A stretch of 64,000 nt of DNA from positions 2,232,001-2,296,000 of the forward strand of contig CP087990.1 in assembly GCA_021044545.1 (NCBI GenBank), in the 5' to 3' direction. The stretch comes from Comamonadaceae bacterium M7527 (lineage in GTDB: Bacteria > Pseudomonadota > Gammaproteobacteria > Burkholderiales > Burkholderiaceae_C). Positions within the stretch are counted from its first letter, which is position 1; each line of letters starts with the position of its first letter. The notes beneath the pieces were generated by a model, which did not search any database, was not told the origin of the DNA, and saw only the letters and a list, made by a program, of their open reading frames with translations. Position numbers and translations under genes: made by a program. Positions 17,162 to 26,630 of the stretch are shown one piece after another.

Positions 17162-17623
17162 ATGCTGATACCGACCGTCGCCCGCGCTGCCTGCTTGACC
17201 GCAGCACTACTGTGTGTGCCCGCCTGGGCGCAGTCTGAAGCAGCAACCGAAGTCATGGCCGACTACATGGCCTTTGCCGAATATGGTGGCGGCACTATTT
17301 TTGCCGAGCAAATACCTGCCGACCAATACGCCAAGACCTTCATCATTGACGCGCGGGACGCCAAGCAGTTTGAGGCCTCGCACATACCCGGCGCCGTCAA
17401 CATGGAATGGCGTGAAGTATTGGCCAGGCGCAGCGAGATACCCAAAGACCAGATGGTGCTGATTTACTGCAACACAGGCTCTCTGTCGGCACAGGCAGGC
17501 TTTGCTTTGCGCGTGGCGGGTTGGAGCAATTTGCGCATTTTGCAAGGTGGCTACCAGGAGTGGCTGGCCAAAGGCGGCATGCAAGCCAATGCACTGGCAG
17601 CGGGCAAGACGCCAAGCCATTAG
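17162..17623 (+). CDS. Secreted rhodanese-like sulfurtransferase
   Basis: A 153-residue protein with a signal peptide (residues 1-23, cut predicted after AWA) and a single rhodanese domain. The domain shows FIIDARDAKQFEASHIPGAVNMEW and the active-site loop IYCNTGSLSA, with Cys103 as persulfide carrier. Start 17162 has AAGGA 8 bp upstream and places the signal peptide at the very N-terminus; 17117 would not. Periplasmic single-domain rhodaneses are thought to carry sulfane sulfur, but the partner is unknown. The upstream neighbour purN is divergent. Confidence 0.85.
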   Translation: MLIPTVARAACLTAALLCVPAWAQSEAATEVMADYMAFAEYGGGTIFAEQIPADQYAKTFIIDARDAKQFEASHIPGAVNMEWREVLARRSEIPKDQMVLIYCNTGSLSAQAGFALRVAGWSNLRILQGGYQEWLAKGGMQANALAAGKTPSH

Positions 17624-17765
17624 CCAAGTCATTTGCCAGATCATTGGCCACGCCAGCTTGGGCGGGCTTGTAGCTGTCGCAACTCGGACAGGCTAAAAGT
17701 GCACGGTCGTGCTAAAACAGCAAGTTGTTGTTTTTAAACCATCAAGACCGCTTGGAGACCCGCAC

Positions 17766-18968
17766 ATGGACTTAGCCTTTACACCCGAGGAACAAGCCTT
17801 TAGGCAAGAGGTGCGCACTTGGGTTGAAGCCAACCTGCCCAAAGACCTAGCTGCCAAAGTGCACGGTGCACAGCGCCTAAGCCGTGACGATATGCAACGT
17901 TGGGCTCAAATTCTGGGCAAAAAAGGCTGGCTGGGTTACGGGTGGCCTACGCAGTTTGGCGGGCCGGGCTGGAGCGCCATACAAAAACACTTGTTCGAAG
18001 AAGAATGCGCCATGGCCGGCGCGCCGCGCATAGTGCCCTTTGGCCCGGTCATGGTGGCACCCGTGATCATGGCCTTTGGCAACGACGAGCAGCAAAAGCG
18101 GTTTTTGCCGGGCATTGCCAGCGGCGACGTTTGGTGGAGCCAGGGCTACAGTGAGCCCGGTGCCGGCTCTGACCTGGCCTCGGTCAAAACCACAGCGGTG
18201 CGAGAGGGCGACCACTACATCGTCAACGGCCAAAAAACATGGACGACCTTGGGCCAGTTTGGTGATTGGATTTTTTGCCTGGTACGCACCGATCACTCGG
18301 GCAAGCCACAAACGGGCATCAGCTTTTTGCTCATAGACATGAAGTCACCAGGCGTGTCTGTGCGTCCTATCAAATTGTTGGATGGCGAGTGCGAAGTCAA
18401 CGAAGTGTGGTTTGACAACGTGAAAGTGCCCGCCAACAACCTGGTGGGCGAAGAGAACAAAGGCTGGAACTACGCCAAGTATTTGCTGGCACACGAGCGC
18501 ACCAATATTGCAGACGTAAACCGCGCCAAGCGCGAGTTGGAGCGCCTAAAGCGCATTGCCAAAGCCGAGGGCGTGTACGACGACCACCGGTTCAGAGACC
18601 AAATTGCTTTGCTGGAAGTCGACATCGTGGCCTTGGAGATGATGGTGCTGCGTGTGCTGTCTGCCGAGACGTCAGGCAAGAGCTCTCTGGATATTGCGGG
18701 CCTGCTCAAAATTCGCGGCAGCGAAATCCAGCAACGCTACTCAGAACTGATGATGCTGGCCGCTGGGCCTTCATCGCTGCCCTTTATTGCCGAGGCCATG
18801 GAAGCAGGCTGGCAGGGCGACGCCGCGCTGGGCTTGTCGCAGTTCCCCGGCGGCGACACCTCTAACGCGCCACTGGCCAGCACCTACTTCAACATGCGCA
18901 AGACCACCATATACGGCGGCAGCAACGAAGTTCAACGCAATATTGTTGCTCAAACCGTGTTCGGTTAA
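17766..18968 (+). CDS. Acyl-CoA dehydrogenase, large subunit of a two-gene pair (pimeloyl-CoA dehydrogenase-like)
   Basis: About 400 residues of the acyl-CoA dehydrogenase family, oxidising an acyl-CoA to the 2-enoyl-CoA with FAD. Conserved parts are the FAD-binding segments WWSQGYSEPGAGSDLAS and NGQKTWTTLGQFGDWIF, and the C-terminal IYGGSNEVQRNI. The position that holds the catalytic Glu in MCAD-type enzymes (YEGT) is Gly here (YGGS, near 383), as in several FadE and PimC-type subunits. The ATG at 17766 gives the family N-terminus MDLAFTPEEQAFRQEV. It is followed 20 bp later by a second dehydrogenase, suggesting a heteromeric enzyme. Confidence 0.88.
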   Translation: MDLAFTPEEQAFRQEVRTWVEANLPKDLAAKVHGAQRLSRDDMQRWAQILGKKGWLGYGWPTQFGGPGWSAIQKHLFEEECAMAGAPRIVPFGPVMVAPVIMAFGNDEQQKRFLPGIASGDVWWSQGYSEPGAGSDLASVKTTAVREGDHYIVNGQKTWTTLGQFGDWIFCLVRTDHSGKPQTGISFLLIDMKSPGVSVRPIKLLDGECEVNEVWFDNVKVPANNLVGEENKGWNYAKYLLAHERTNIADVNRAKRELERLKRIAKAEGVYDDHRFRDQIALLEVDIVALEMMVLRVLSAETSGKSSLDIAGLLKIRGSEIQQRYSELMMLAAGPSSLPFIAEAMEAGWQGDAALGLSQFPGGDTSNAPLASTYFNMRKTTIYGGSNEVQRNIVAQTVFG

Positions 18969-18988
18969 AGCACTCAGGAGTACTCACC

Positions 18989-20092
18989 ATGGATTTCAAT
19001 TTTTCAGACGAGCAAGTGCAGTTGGGCGACGCCATAGGCCGTTGGGCAGACAAGGCCTACACCTTTGATCGGCGCACTGGCATTGTGCAAAGCGGTGGTT
19101 TTTCAAAAGAGGCTTACCAGGAAATGGCAGAACTGGGCTTGACAGGCCTGGTCACCAGCTCGGACTTTGACGGCATGGACATGGGCGCCACCGAGTGCAT
19201 GATTGCGCTTGAAAAAATGGGCAATGCCTTGGTGCTGGAGCCGGTTGCGCACACCTGGATTGCAAGCCTTTTGTTGCAACATATGGCCACTCAGGACTTG
19301 CAGACCGCTTGGTTGCCAAAGCTGGCCAGCGGTGAGGCGTTTGTGGCGCTTGCCACTACAGAAAAGCGCGCCCGTTACAAGCTGGATGTCTGTGCGGCCA
19401 CCGCCAGCAACAACACCATTACAGGTGTCAAGCATGTGGTCGCAGGTGCTGCGCAGGCCGATGCGCTGTTGGTCAACGCCATGCAAGGCGATAGCCAAGC
19501 GCTTTATCTGGTAGATGCCAAAGCCACAGGCGTGCGCATTGAGTCTTACACCACGCAAGACGGCGCAAATGCGGCAGACGTGTACTTTGACAAGGCACAG
19601 GCAACGCTGGTCACGGCCAATGGCCTGGAGGCCGTGCAGCTCATGCGCGATGTGGGCATTGCCTACCTGTGCGCCGAGGGCGTAGGCATCATGGAAAAGA
19701 CACTGGCCATGACCGTGGACTACATGAATACGCGCAAGCAGTTTGGCGTTGAAATTGCAAAGTTTCAAGCGCTGCGCCACCGCGCCGCAGACGTGAAAAT
19801 GGCCTTGGAGCTGGCCCGCTCCATGAGCTACTACGCCACACTCAAGTTGGAAGCACCTGCGCCTGAACGCACAGTGGCTATGGCCAGGGCCAAAGTGCAG
19901 CTGGGCAACAGCATGCGCTTTGTCGGCCAGCAATGCGTGCAGTTGCACGGCGGCATTGGCGTGACAGACGAGTATGCCGTCAGCCACTACTTCAAGCGGC
20001 TCACGCAAATGGAAATGACTTGTGGCGACACCATGCACCACCTGGGTGAGGTGAGTAGCCGCATGCAAGACAGCGCGGGCGTGTTTGCTTGA
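18989..20092 (+). CDS. Acyl-CoA dehydrogenase, small subunit of the pair (pimeloyl-CoA dehydrogenase-like)
   Basis: A 367-residue partner of the preceding gene. It opens MDFNFSDEQVQLGDAIGRW, like PimD-type small subunits, and keeps ACAD landmarks such as EGVGIMEKTLAMTVDYMNTRKQFGVEIAKFQALRH and QLHGGIGVTDEYAVSHYFKRL. The C-terminus lacks the YEGT-like catalytic segment. AGGAG lies 8 bp before the ATG. Two adjacent, diverged ACAD subunits are the pattern of alpha2-beta2 dehydrogenases acting on dicarboxylic or steroid-side-chain CoA esters; the substrate here is unknown. Confidence 0.87.
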   Translation: MDFNFSDEQVQLGDAIGRWADKAYTFDRRTGIVQSGGFSKEAYQEMAELGLTGLVTSSDFDGMDMGATECMIALEKMGNALVLEPVAHTWIASLLLQHMATQDLQTAWLPKLASGEAFVALATTEKRARYKLDVCAATASNNTITGVKHVVAGAAQADALLVNAMQGDSQALYLVDAKATGVRIESYTTQDGANAADVYFDKAQATLVTANGLEAVQLMRDVGIAYLCAEGVGIMEKTLAMTVDYMNTRKQFGVEIAKFQALRHRAADVKMALELARSMSYYATLKLEAPAPERTVAMARAKVQLGNSMRFVGQQCVQLHGGIGVTDEYAVSHYFKRLTQMEMTCGDTMHHLGEVSSRMQDSAGVFA

Positions 20093-20108
20093 GCGCCGCC
20101 GGCCGGCC

Positions 20109-21488
20109 TTAGGCCAAATGCAATAAGTGCAAAAAGTCCCAATCCAGCCGTGGGTTGGGCAATGCGGCGCGCTCGGCGTGCTCGTGGCGCTTGATGCCGA
20201 CGTAGGCATCCACCAAATGTGTGCCCAAGTGGCGTCGCATGTCGGCGCTGGCCGCCAAGGCATCCAGGGCTTGCGGCAGCGAGGCGGGCAAGCGCAGTTG
20301 CGCCACCGCGCTGTTGGCTATGGGCTGCATGGCTTGCTGTAGGCCGTCCAGGCCCGCACCCAACATGGCCGCCAGTGTCAGGTAAGGGTTGGCGTCACCA
20401 CCGGGCAAGCGGTTTTCTACGCGCCTGGCTGCGGCGGCGCTGCCTGGTACGCGCAATGCCACACCCCTGTCCTCTTGGCCAATGCTGGCGTGAGTGGGAT
20501 TGGCGTCGTTGTTGTTGATGCGATCAAACGACATGTCGTAAGGGGCGAAAATCGCCATAGCGGCATGGGTTTGACGCTGCATGCCGGCCATAAAGTGCGC
20601 AAGCTGCGGTGTGTCCTGGCCGCCTTGTTCCGCAAACAAATGAGGCCATGCCCGGCCGTCTGTGTGCTGCAAGCTGATGTGCCAATGCATACCGCAGCCC
20701 GGGTCTTCATCTATGGGCTTGGGTGCAAAGCTGCCAATAAAGCCATGTTGAGCCGCAATCTCACGAACAAGCCGTTTGAAGCGAAATACAGCATCTGCCT
20801 GGGCCAACACCGGCCCTGGCGCAAAGTTGACTTCAAACTGGCTGAACGATGCCTCGTGTGCGTGACCAGTGGCAGGAATGCCCAAGGTGTTGCAGCCCGC
20901 GTACAAGTCTGCAAAAAAAGCGTCAAAGCCAGCGGCGCGCTCAACGCTGTTGCATTCCGTAAACACCTCTACCACTGGCGCGCCAGGCCATGGCGATGCC
21001 GCAACAACAGGTTGGGTGCTGCCAGCAGGGCTGCGGCTGAGCAAGAAAAACTCCAGCTCTGGCGCCACCGTGGCTTGCAAGCCTGCAGCATCAAGCCTGG
21101 CCAATACCTTTTTCAGTGCGGCGCGAGGTGACAAGTCGGCGGCCGATATGGTCTCGCCGCTGGCGGTGGTGTGCAGGTGGCCTGCGCTGTCGCAAATAAC
21201 AGTGGCCTGCGTCTGGCCTGCCGGGCCGTGGCGGCGCCTGAGCGTGTGCATGTCCGCCAGCATGTGCAAGTCGGTGAAGTTGTTGGGCACTATGGGCCCC
21301 ATCACGTCATCGGGCACGCCCGTGGTCAGTGTGACACCCAGCACGGCACTGGACATGCGACAGCCCTTGGCCGCCAAAAAATCAGCCTTGCCAACGGTTT
21401 TGCCGCGGGCCAGCGAGGTGAAGTCGCCGAGCACACACTCCACCCGCTCAACGCTTTGCAACAGTTGGTCGTTGGTGGTTGAGTTCAT
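20109..21488 (-). CDS. Glutamine synthetase-family ligase (PuuA-like)
   Basis: A 459-residue protein of the glutamine synthetase superfamily. Metal- and substrate-binding landmarks are visible: APELEFFLLSR, CGMHWHISLQ, and the C-terminal VENRLPGGDANPYLTLAA. It is closest in style to gamma-glutamylputrescine synthetase (PuuA) and related gamma-glutamylpolyamine ligases, and lacks the adenylylation-site context of GlnA. The substrate amine is not deducible. No other puu genes are nearby; the left neighbour is the convergent acyl-CoA dehydrogenase and the right neighbour is divergent. Confidence 0.82.
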   Translation of the reverse strand: MNSTTNDQLLQSVERVECVLGDFTSLARGKTVGKADFLAAKGCRMSSAVLGVTLTTGVPDDVMGPIVPNNFTDLHMLADMHTLRRRHGPAGQTQATVICDSAGHLHTTASGETISAADLSPRAALKKVLARLDAAGLQATVAPELEFFLLSRSPAGSTQPVVAASPWPGAPVVEVFTECNSVERAAGFDAFFADLYAGCNTLGIPATGHAHEASFSQFEVNFAPGPVLAQADAVFRFKRLVREIAAQHGFIGSFAPKPIDEDPGCGMHWHISLQHTDGRAWPHLFAEQGGQDTPQLAHFMAGMQRQTHAAMAIFAPYDMSFDRINNNDANPTHASIGQEDRGVALRVPGSAAAARRVENRLPGGDANPYLTLAAMLGAGLDGLQQAMQPIANSAVAQLRLPASLPQALDALAASADMRRHLGTHLVDAYVGIKRHEHAERAALPNPRLDWDFLHLLHLA

Positions 21489-21586
21489 AAGGGTCTGATG
21501 TGCATATGCGTTGGTAAGCGATGCGTGATTTTAGACCTTGCCCTCAGCGCATTTGAGGTCATGGCAATTGCGCTACGCTAGGCGCT

Positions 21587-24230
21587 ATGACCACTATCAC
21601 CGCCCCCAGCAACCAAGCATTCAGTCACCGCCACTCTGTATCAGCGTGGCGCTTGGCCTGGCAAAACGGCACCCGCAACTGGCGTGCTGGTCGCTGGCGA
21701 TTAATGGTGGTGGGTGTGGCGCTGGCAGTCGCGGCATTGAGCGCCGTAGGCTTTTTTGCCGACAGGCTGCAAGGCGGACTCAACCGGGACGCCCTGGCAC
21801 TGTTAGGTGGTGACCTGGTTGTGCGCAGCGACGAGCGAGCGCCGCAGGCTGTACACGATTTGGCCCAGCAGCTGGGGCTGGCCACCAGTGCTTCCATTCG
21901 CTTCCCGACCATGGTTCGCGCGCCTGATGCCGCAGGTGGCGAGGCCCGTCTGGTGTCTTTGAAAACCGTGGACGCGCAATACCCCTTGCGTGGCAATTTG
22001 CGCGTGGCCGACGGCACCAGTGAGGCGGCACTGCGTGCAGACCGAGCGGTAGCCAGTGGCCCACCTGTTGGCCACGCCTGGGCAGATGCCGCAGTGCTGG
22101 ATGCCATCAACGTCAAGGTGGGCGACAGTATTTTGTTGGGCGACACCACTTTGGTGTTGTCACAAGTCATCACCCTGGAGTCAGACAGGGGCGGCGGCTT
22201 TATGAGTTTTTCGCCGCGTTTGATGATCAACGAGCAAGACCTGGAGGCCACTGGTCTGGTGCAGCCTGCCAGTCGGGTGAACTGGCGGCTGGCCGTGGCA
22301 GGACAGCCCGACGCGGTAGCGCAGTTTGAAGCGGGCGTGCAAACCATGATTGCACAGGCGGCCAATAGCGACGCCTCGGATGAGCAGGCGCAAAGCATGG
22401 CCTCACGCGGCATGCGCGTAGAGACTTTGGAAGAAGAGCGCCAAGAAACCACGCAGACCCTGTCAAGAGCGCAAAAGTTTTTGAACCTGGTGGCCATGCT
22501 CACGGCCATGTTGTGTGCCGTGGCGGTGGCCATTGGCGCGCGCGGCTTTGCAGCCAGCCAGTTGGATACCTGCGCCATGTTGCGCGTGTTGGGCCTGCCC
22601 CAACGCAGCATTGCGCGCAGCTTCATGCTGGAGTTCTATGTGGTGGGCTTTGTGGCAGCCTTGTTGGGTGTGGCCGTGGGGTGGGGCGTGCACTGGGTGT
22701 TTGTGTGGCTGTTGGCAGAGCTGGTCAAAACAGAGCTACCCAGTGCCAGCTTGTGGCCCATGCTCACTGGCCTGGGTGTGGGTCTGAGCCTCATGACCCG
22801 CCTTTGGTGTGGCGCCCATATGGCAGTTGGCCAAGGTGCCGCCATTGCGCGTGATGCGCCGCGACACTGGGGGTTTACAGCCTGCGTCCTTGTGGGTGTG
22901 GGGTGCTGGCCTGTTTGGTTTTGCCGCCTTGCTCATGGTGGTCAGCCGTGACTGGCTCATGGGCGCAGCCGCTGTGGGCGGTTTTGCCGTGTCGGTGGTG
23001 GTGTTTGCAGGCTTGAGTTGGCTGGCTTTGGGGCTGCTACGCCGCCATGTGCGCGAAGACAAGGCGCCCCGTTGGCTGGTATTGGCCACGCGTCAGCTGG
23101 TGGCCCGCCCTGGCCTGGCCGTGGTGCAGGTGAGCGCTTTGGCAGTGGGCTTGTTGGCCCTGGCCTTGTTGGTGTTGCTGCGCACAGACTTGATCGCCAG
23201 CTGGCGTGACGCCACGCCTGCCGATGCGCCCACGCGCTTTGTCATCAACATCCAGCCTGATCAGGCGCAGGCCTTCCAGGACCAACTCAGCGCAGCCGGT
23301 GTCAGCGGCTTTGACTGGTATCCCATGTTCAGGGGCAGGCTGGTGAGCATCAACGGCGCAGCGGTAAAAAGCCAAGACTTTGCAACCGAGCGCGCGCAGC
23401 GCTTGGTCAGGCGTGAATTCAACCTGTCGCACAGCGCCGAGCTGCCACTGAAAAACGAAGTGGTAGACGGTGAGTGGACGCCCAATACACCCGGCACCAT
23501 CAGCATAGAAGAGGGCTTGGCAGACGAGCTGGGCCTCAAGGTAGGCGACAGCTTGGGCTTTGATGTGGCAGGCGAGGTGATCAACGCGCGCATCAGCGAC
23601 TTGCGCCGCGTGGACTGGGCCAGCATGCGGGTGAACTTTTTTGCGCTGTTTCCAGTGGCCGATATGCCTGACCTGCCCATTACTTACATCAGTGCGTTCA
23701 GGGCACCCGATGCCAAGGTGATAGGCGTGGACGGCATAGAGCGGTCTTTTGACAACCAGCTCAGCCGCGATTTTCCCAACGTGACCAACATCAACACCGC
23801 AACAACCCTGGCGCAAGTGCAGCGCATTCTGGACCAGGTCATACGCGCCATTGAGTTTTTGTTTGGCTTTAGTGTGATAGCTGGCTTGGTTGTGCTGTTT
23901 GCTGCCATCACGCACACGCGCTCCGAGCGAGCCCGCGAGTACGCCATATTCAGGGCCGTGGGTGCGCGCTCAAGCTTGCTGCGTCAAGTACAACGCGCTG
24001 AGTTGGCCGGTGTTGGTCTGCTGGCGGGTAGCATGGCCACCACGGCTGCCATGGCGTTGGGCTGGGTGTTGGCCAAGCAAGTGTTTGAGTTCAGCTGGTA
24101 CCCGCCTTTGTGGGCGCCTGTGGCAGGCGCATTGTGTGGCGCTTTGCTCGCATTGTTGGCGGGTTGGTGGGGGCTGCGCGAAGTGCTCAACACACCCGCA
24201 TGGCAAACCTTGCGCCAGCGCTTGGATTGA
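21587..24230 (+). pseudogene. FtsX/YbbP-type ABC transporter permease, split by a 1-bp frameshift
   Basis: A large membrane protein of the MacB/FtsX permease family (YbbP-like), about 880 residues once corrected. The N-terminal part has a first membrane segment near 39-57, a periplasmic MacB-like domain and a membrane block ending GLGVGLSLMT. The second part, in another frame, starts with the conserved APIWQLAKVPPLRVMRRD and carries a second periplasmic domain and the final membrane segments. One surplus C in the CCC run 22797-22799 separates them; removing it reads LMTAFGVAPIWQL. The family works with an ATPase such as YbbA, which is not adjacent here. Error versus true mutation is open. Confidence 0.88.
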
Positions 24231-24265
24231 TGCACGCGGTTGATTGACGTCACAATTTACAAACG

Positions 24266-24682
24266 ATGCAGATACAAACGCCACCACCCAATAACGACTC
24301 TGGCCAACCCGCTACGCCATTCGAATGGATAGGCGGCGAGGCCAACGTGCAAGCCATGGTCACTCGGTTTTACGACTTGATGGACTTAGAGCCCGCTTAT
24401 GCAGCGCTGCGTGCCTCGCACGGCGACAACCTAGACAATGCGCGCACGCGTTTGTTTTACTTTTTGTGTGGTTGGTTGGGCGGGCCTAGTTACTACACAG
24501 ACCGCTTTGGCCACCCCATGTTGCGTGCTAGGCACCTACCGTTTTCTATTGGCATTCAGGAGCGTGACGAATGGGTGGCCTGCATGCGTCAGGCCATGAT
24601 TGAGACGAATGTGCCGCCACCGCTGCGCGAGCGCCTAGAGCAGTCGTTTTTTCAAACGGCTGACCACATGCGTAACCGTTAA
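24266..24682 (+). CDS. Group II truncated hemoglobin
   Basis: A 138-residue 2-over-2 globin. It matches group II (trHbO-like): WIGGEANVQAMVTRFYDLMD at the N-terminus, a C-terminal heme region LRARHLPFSIGIQERDEWVACMRQAM containing the proximal His and the diagnostic Trp, and SYYTDRFGHPMLR before it. Such globins bind O2 and NO; roles in NO detoxification or oxygen handling are proposed. The stop overlaps that of the convergent Smr gene by 4 bp. A short Pro/Asn-rich leader precedes the fold. Confidence 0.9.
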   Translation: MQIQTPPPNNDSGQPATPFEWIGGEANVQAMVTRFYDLMDLEPAYAALRASHGDNLDNARTRLFYFLCGWLGGPSYYTDRFGHPMLRARHLPFSIGIQERDEWVACMRQAMIETNVPPPLRERLEQSFFQTADHMRNR

Positions 24683-25314
24683 GAGTTTTGCAGCAGCACC
24701 ATCAGTGCGCCTGCGCCGCCGTCGCAGCCTCTGGCCTGCACAAAGGCCAGCACCTCTTTTTTCTGCACCAACCAGCGCTGGGTTTTGATTTTGAGCACTG
24801 GTGTTTTGCCCACAGAGCCCAAGCCCTTGCCATGAATCACGCGTACGCAGCGCCAGCCGTTGGCCACGGCTTTGCGCAGAAATGCAGCCAAGGCTTCGCG
24901 CGCTTGGTCGCTGCGCAGGCCGTGTAAATCAATTTGGCCTTGTAGCGCCCAGTGGCCACCGCGCAGCTTGCGCATCACGTCGTCGCCTATGCCGCTGCGT
25001 CGGTAGCTCAGGGCGTCATCGGTTTGTAGCAAGCTGGTCACGTCAAAGTCATCAGACAAAGCCGCGCTCATGACTGTGGCGTTATCGGAGTCGCGTTGCT
25101 TGGGCGTGGGCTCTACCGGCACAGGGGGGTGGCTGGCACGCCCTGCGTCTTTGATGGGGCGCACGTCACCTACGGTTAATTCAAACAAATGCCGCTCACG
25201 CCTGAGTTGCTCTTGGGCCAGGGCTTGCTCAGCCTGCGCCTGAGCCGCTGCGCGGGCTTGGTCACGCAATAAATGCTGCATGGCTTTTAGGTCTGATAGG
25301 GCGCGCGCTTTCAT
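24679..25314 (-). CDS. Smr-domain protein (SmrA-like)
   Basis: About 211 residues with a C-terminal Smr (small MutS-related) domain: IDLHGLRSDQAREALAAFL, then RVIHGKGLGS, and a final ARGCDGGAGALMVLL. Smr domains have nicking-endonuclease or RNA-cleaving activity; in E. coli the stand-alone proteins are SmrA and SmrB. The N-terminal 100 residues are helical and charged, rich in Ala, Gln and Glu. Start 25314 (MKARALSDLKAM) is preferred to 25338. SmrA-type DNA role versus SmrB-type ribosome rescue cannot be separated here. Confidence 0.87.
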   Translation of the reverse strand: MKARALSDLKAMQHLLRDQARAAAQAQAEQALAQEQLRRERHLFELTVGDVRPIKDAGRASHPPVPVEPTPKQRDSDNATVMSAALSDDFDVTSLLQTDDALSYRRSGIGDDVMRKLRGGHWALQGQIDLHGLRSDQAREALAAFLRKAVANGWRCVRVIHGKGLGSVGKTPVLKIKTQRWLVQKKEVLAFVQARGCDGGAGALMVLLQNS

Positions 25315-25355
25315 GTTGGCATTGTGACAAATTGCCATGAGTGGCAGCTTGCGCC

Positions 25356-26027
25356 CTACAGTAGCCCTTGCTCGGCCATGGAGTACACCTTGCCCTGTGT
25401 GACCACCATGTGGTCCAGCACGCGTACGTCCACCACGCGCAGGGCTTCTCGCAGGGTGTGCGTGAGGTGTATGTCGGCTGGAGAGGGCTCGGCGCAGCCG
25501 CTGGGGTGGTTGTGCGCCAATATGACAGCGGCGGCCCCATGTTGCAAAGCGCGCACCAAGACTTCTCTGGGGTAGACACTGGTTTGGTTGATGGTGCCTT
25601 GAAACAAGGTTTCAAGTGCCAGCAAATGGTGTGCTGTATCCAGAAACAACACGGCAAAGTGTTCGGCAGGCTGGTGGGCCAGGTGCAGTTGCAAGTAGTG
25701 CTTCACCATGTGCGGCTGTGTGAATGCAGGTTTGTCTTGCAGGTGCTGGGCAGTGGCGCGTTTGGCCAGTTCTGCGACGGCACACAACTCGGCTTGTTTG
25801 GCAGGGCCCAAGCCTTTTACGGTGCTGAGCTGCTTGGGTGTGGCGCTGAGCAAGCCGGCCAAGCCGCCCAATTGAGCGAGTACCGCGCTGGCCAAGTCCA
25901 GCACGTGTTGCTGGCTTGTGCCTGTGCGCAGCAGCAGCGCCAACAACTCCGTGTCTGACAAGGACGCCGCGCCCATGTGGTGCAGTTTTTCTCGGGGTCG
26001 GGTTTCGTTGGGCCAAGTGGTTTGCAT
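25356..26027 (-). CDS. radC: RadC-family protein with JAB/MPN domain
   Basis: A 223-residue RadC protein. The N-terminal helix-hairpin-helix part (TVKGLGPAKQAEL) is followed by a JAMM metallo-domain with the metal motif HNHPSG (near 177) and a downstream Asp in SPADIHLTHTLREA. RadC was once linked to DNA repair, but the link is doubtful and the activity is unknown. It lies 41 bp past the Smr gene's 5' end on the same strand, an ordinary chromosomal setting rather than a mobile element. Confidence 0.93.
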   Translation of the reverse strand: MQTTWPNETRPREKLHHMGAASLSDTELLALLLRTGTSQQHVLDLASAVLAQLGGLAGLLSATPKQLSTVKGLGPAKQAELCAVAELAKRATAQHLQDKPAFTQPHMVKHYLQLHLAHQPAEHFAVLFLDTAHHLLALETLFQGTINQTSVYPREVLVRALQHGAAAVILAHNHPSGCAEPSPADIHLTHTLREALRVVDVRVLDHMVVTQGKVYSMAEQGLL

Positions 26028-26174
26028 CCGTGCTCCTGCAGGGGCCTTGTGAGTGGCTTTGCCGTGCGTCTTGCCAAGTTTCTACAATATGGGCTTACGC
26101 CCGTTTTGAGCTTTACTTATAGCGCCGCTAAAAGCGGTGCAGGCTAGGGCGCAACCCTGATGGTTTACGCATAC

Positions 26175-26630
26175 ATGTCCACACCTATTGTTGAGCAAGG
26201 CTCTTTTTTAACGCTGCACTACCGCATGTGCGGTGTAGATGGCCAAGACATCATCAGCACCTTTGGCGGCCCGCCCGCCACGCTTAGCGTGGGTGGTGGC
26301 CAGTTGTCGCCTGCCATTGAGCAGCATTTGCTGGGGCTGGCTGAGGGCACGCGTACCACGCTGCAGCTGCCTGAGGGCGATGCCTTTGGCCCACGCAACC
26401 CTGAGTTGGTGCAGTGGGTGGCGCGCGCCATGTTGAACGAGCTGGGTGACCCGCTTGAGACCTATGCGCCTGGTGTGGTGGTCCAGTTTCCAACGCCTGA
26501 CGGCACTGGCCAATATGCCGGTGCGGTGGTGCAAGTGAAAGACGATGGTTCTGCGGTGCAGTTTGACTTCAACCACCCCTTGGCAGGCCAGGCGGTGAGC
26601 TTTGAGGTGGATTTGATTGGGGTGTTGTGA
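26175..26630 (+). CDS. fkpB: FKBP-type peptidyl-prolyl isomerase, SlpA/FkpB-like
   Basis: About 151 residues. It matches the SlyD/FkpB branch: FLTLHYRMCGVDGQDIISTFGG at the N-terminus, SPAIEQHLLGLAEGTRTTLQLP in the middle and FDFNHPLAGQAVSFEVDLIGVL at the end, but without the His-rich tail of SlyD. It catalyses prolyl isomerisation and probably acts as a folding helper. Start 26175 (MSTPIVEQG) is chosen over 26160. It overlaps ispH at the stop, the same fkpB-ispH coupling as in E. coli. Confidence 0.92.
   Translation: MSTPIVEQGSFLTLHYRMCGVDGQDIISTFGGPPATLSVGGGQLSPAIEQHLLGLAEGTRTTLQLPEGDAFGPRNPELVQWVARAMLNELGDPLETYAPGVVVQFPTPDGTGQYAGAVVQVKDDGSAVQFDFNHPLAGQAVSFEVDLIGVL

Noticed and set aside
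19103..20263. Leftward open frame of 386 codons opposite the second acyl-CoA dehydrogenase
   Set aside because: No domain or ribosome-binding site, and full overlap with a conserved gene.
21625..22626. Leftward open frame of 333 codons opposite the permease gene
   Set aside because: Ser/Arg/Thr-rich product without any domain; the permease reading on the plus strand is clearly the real one.
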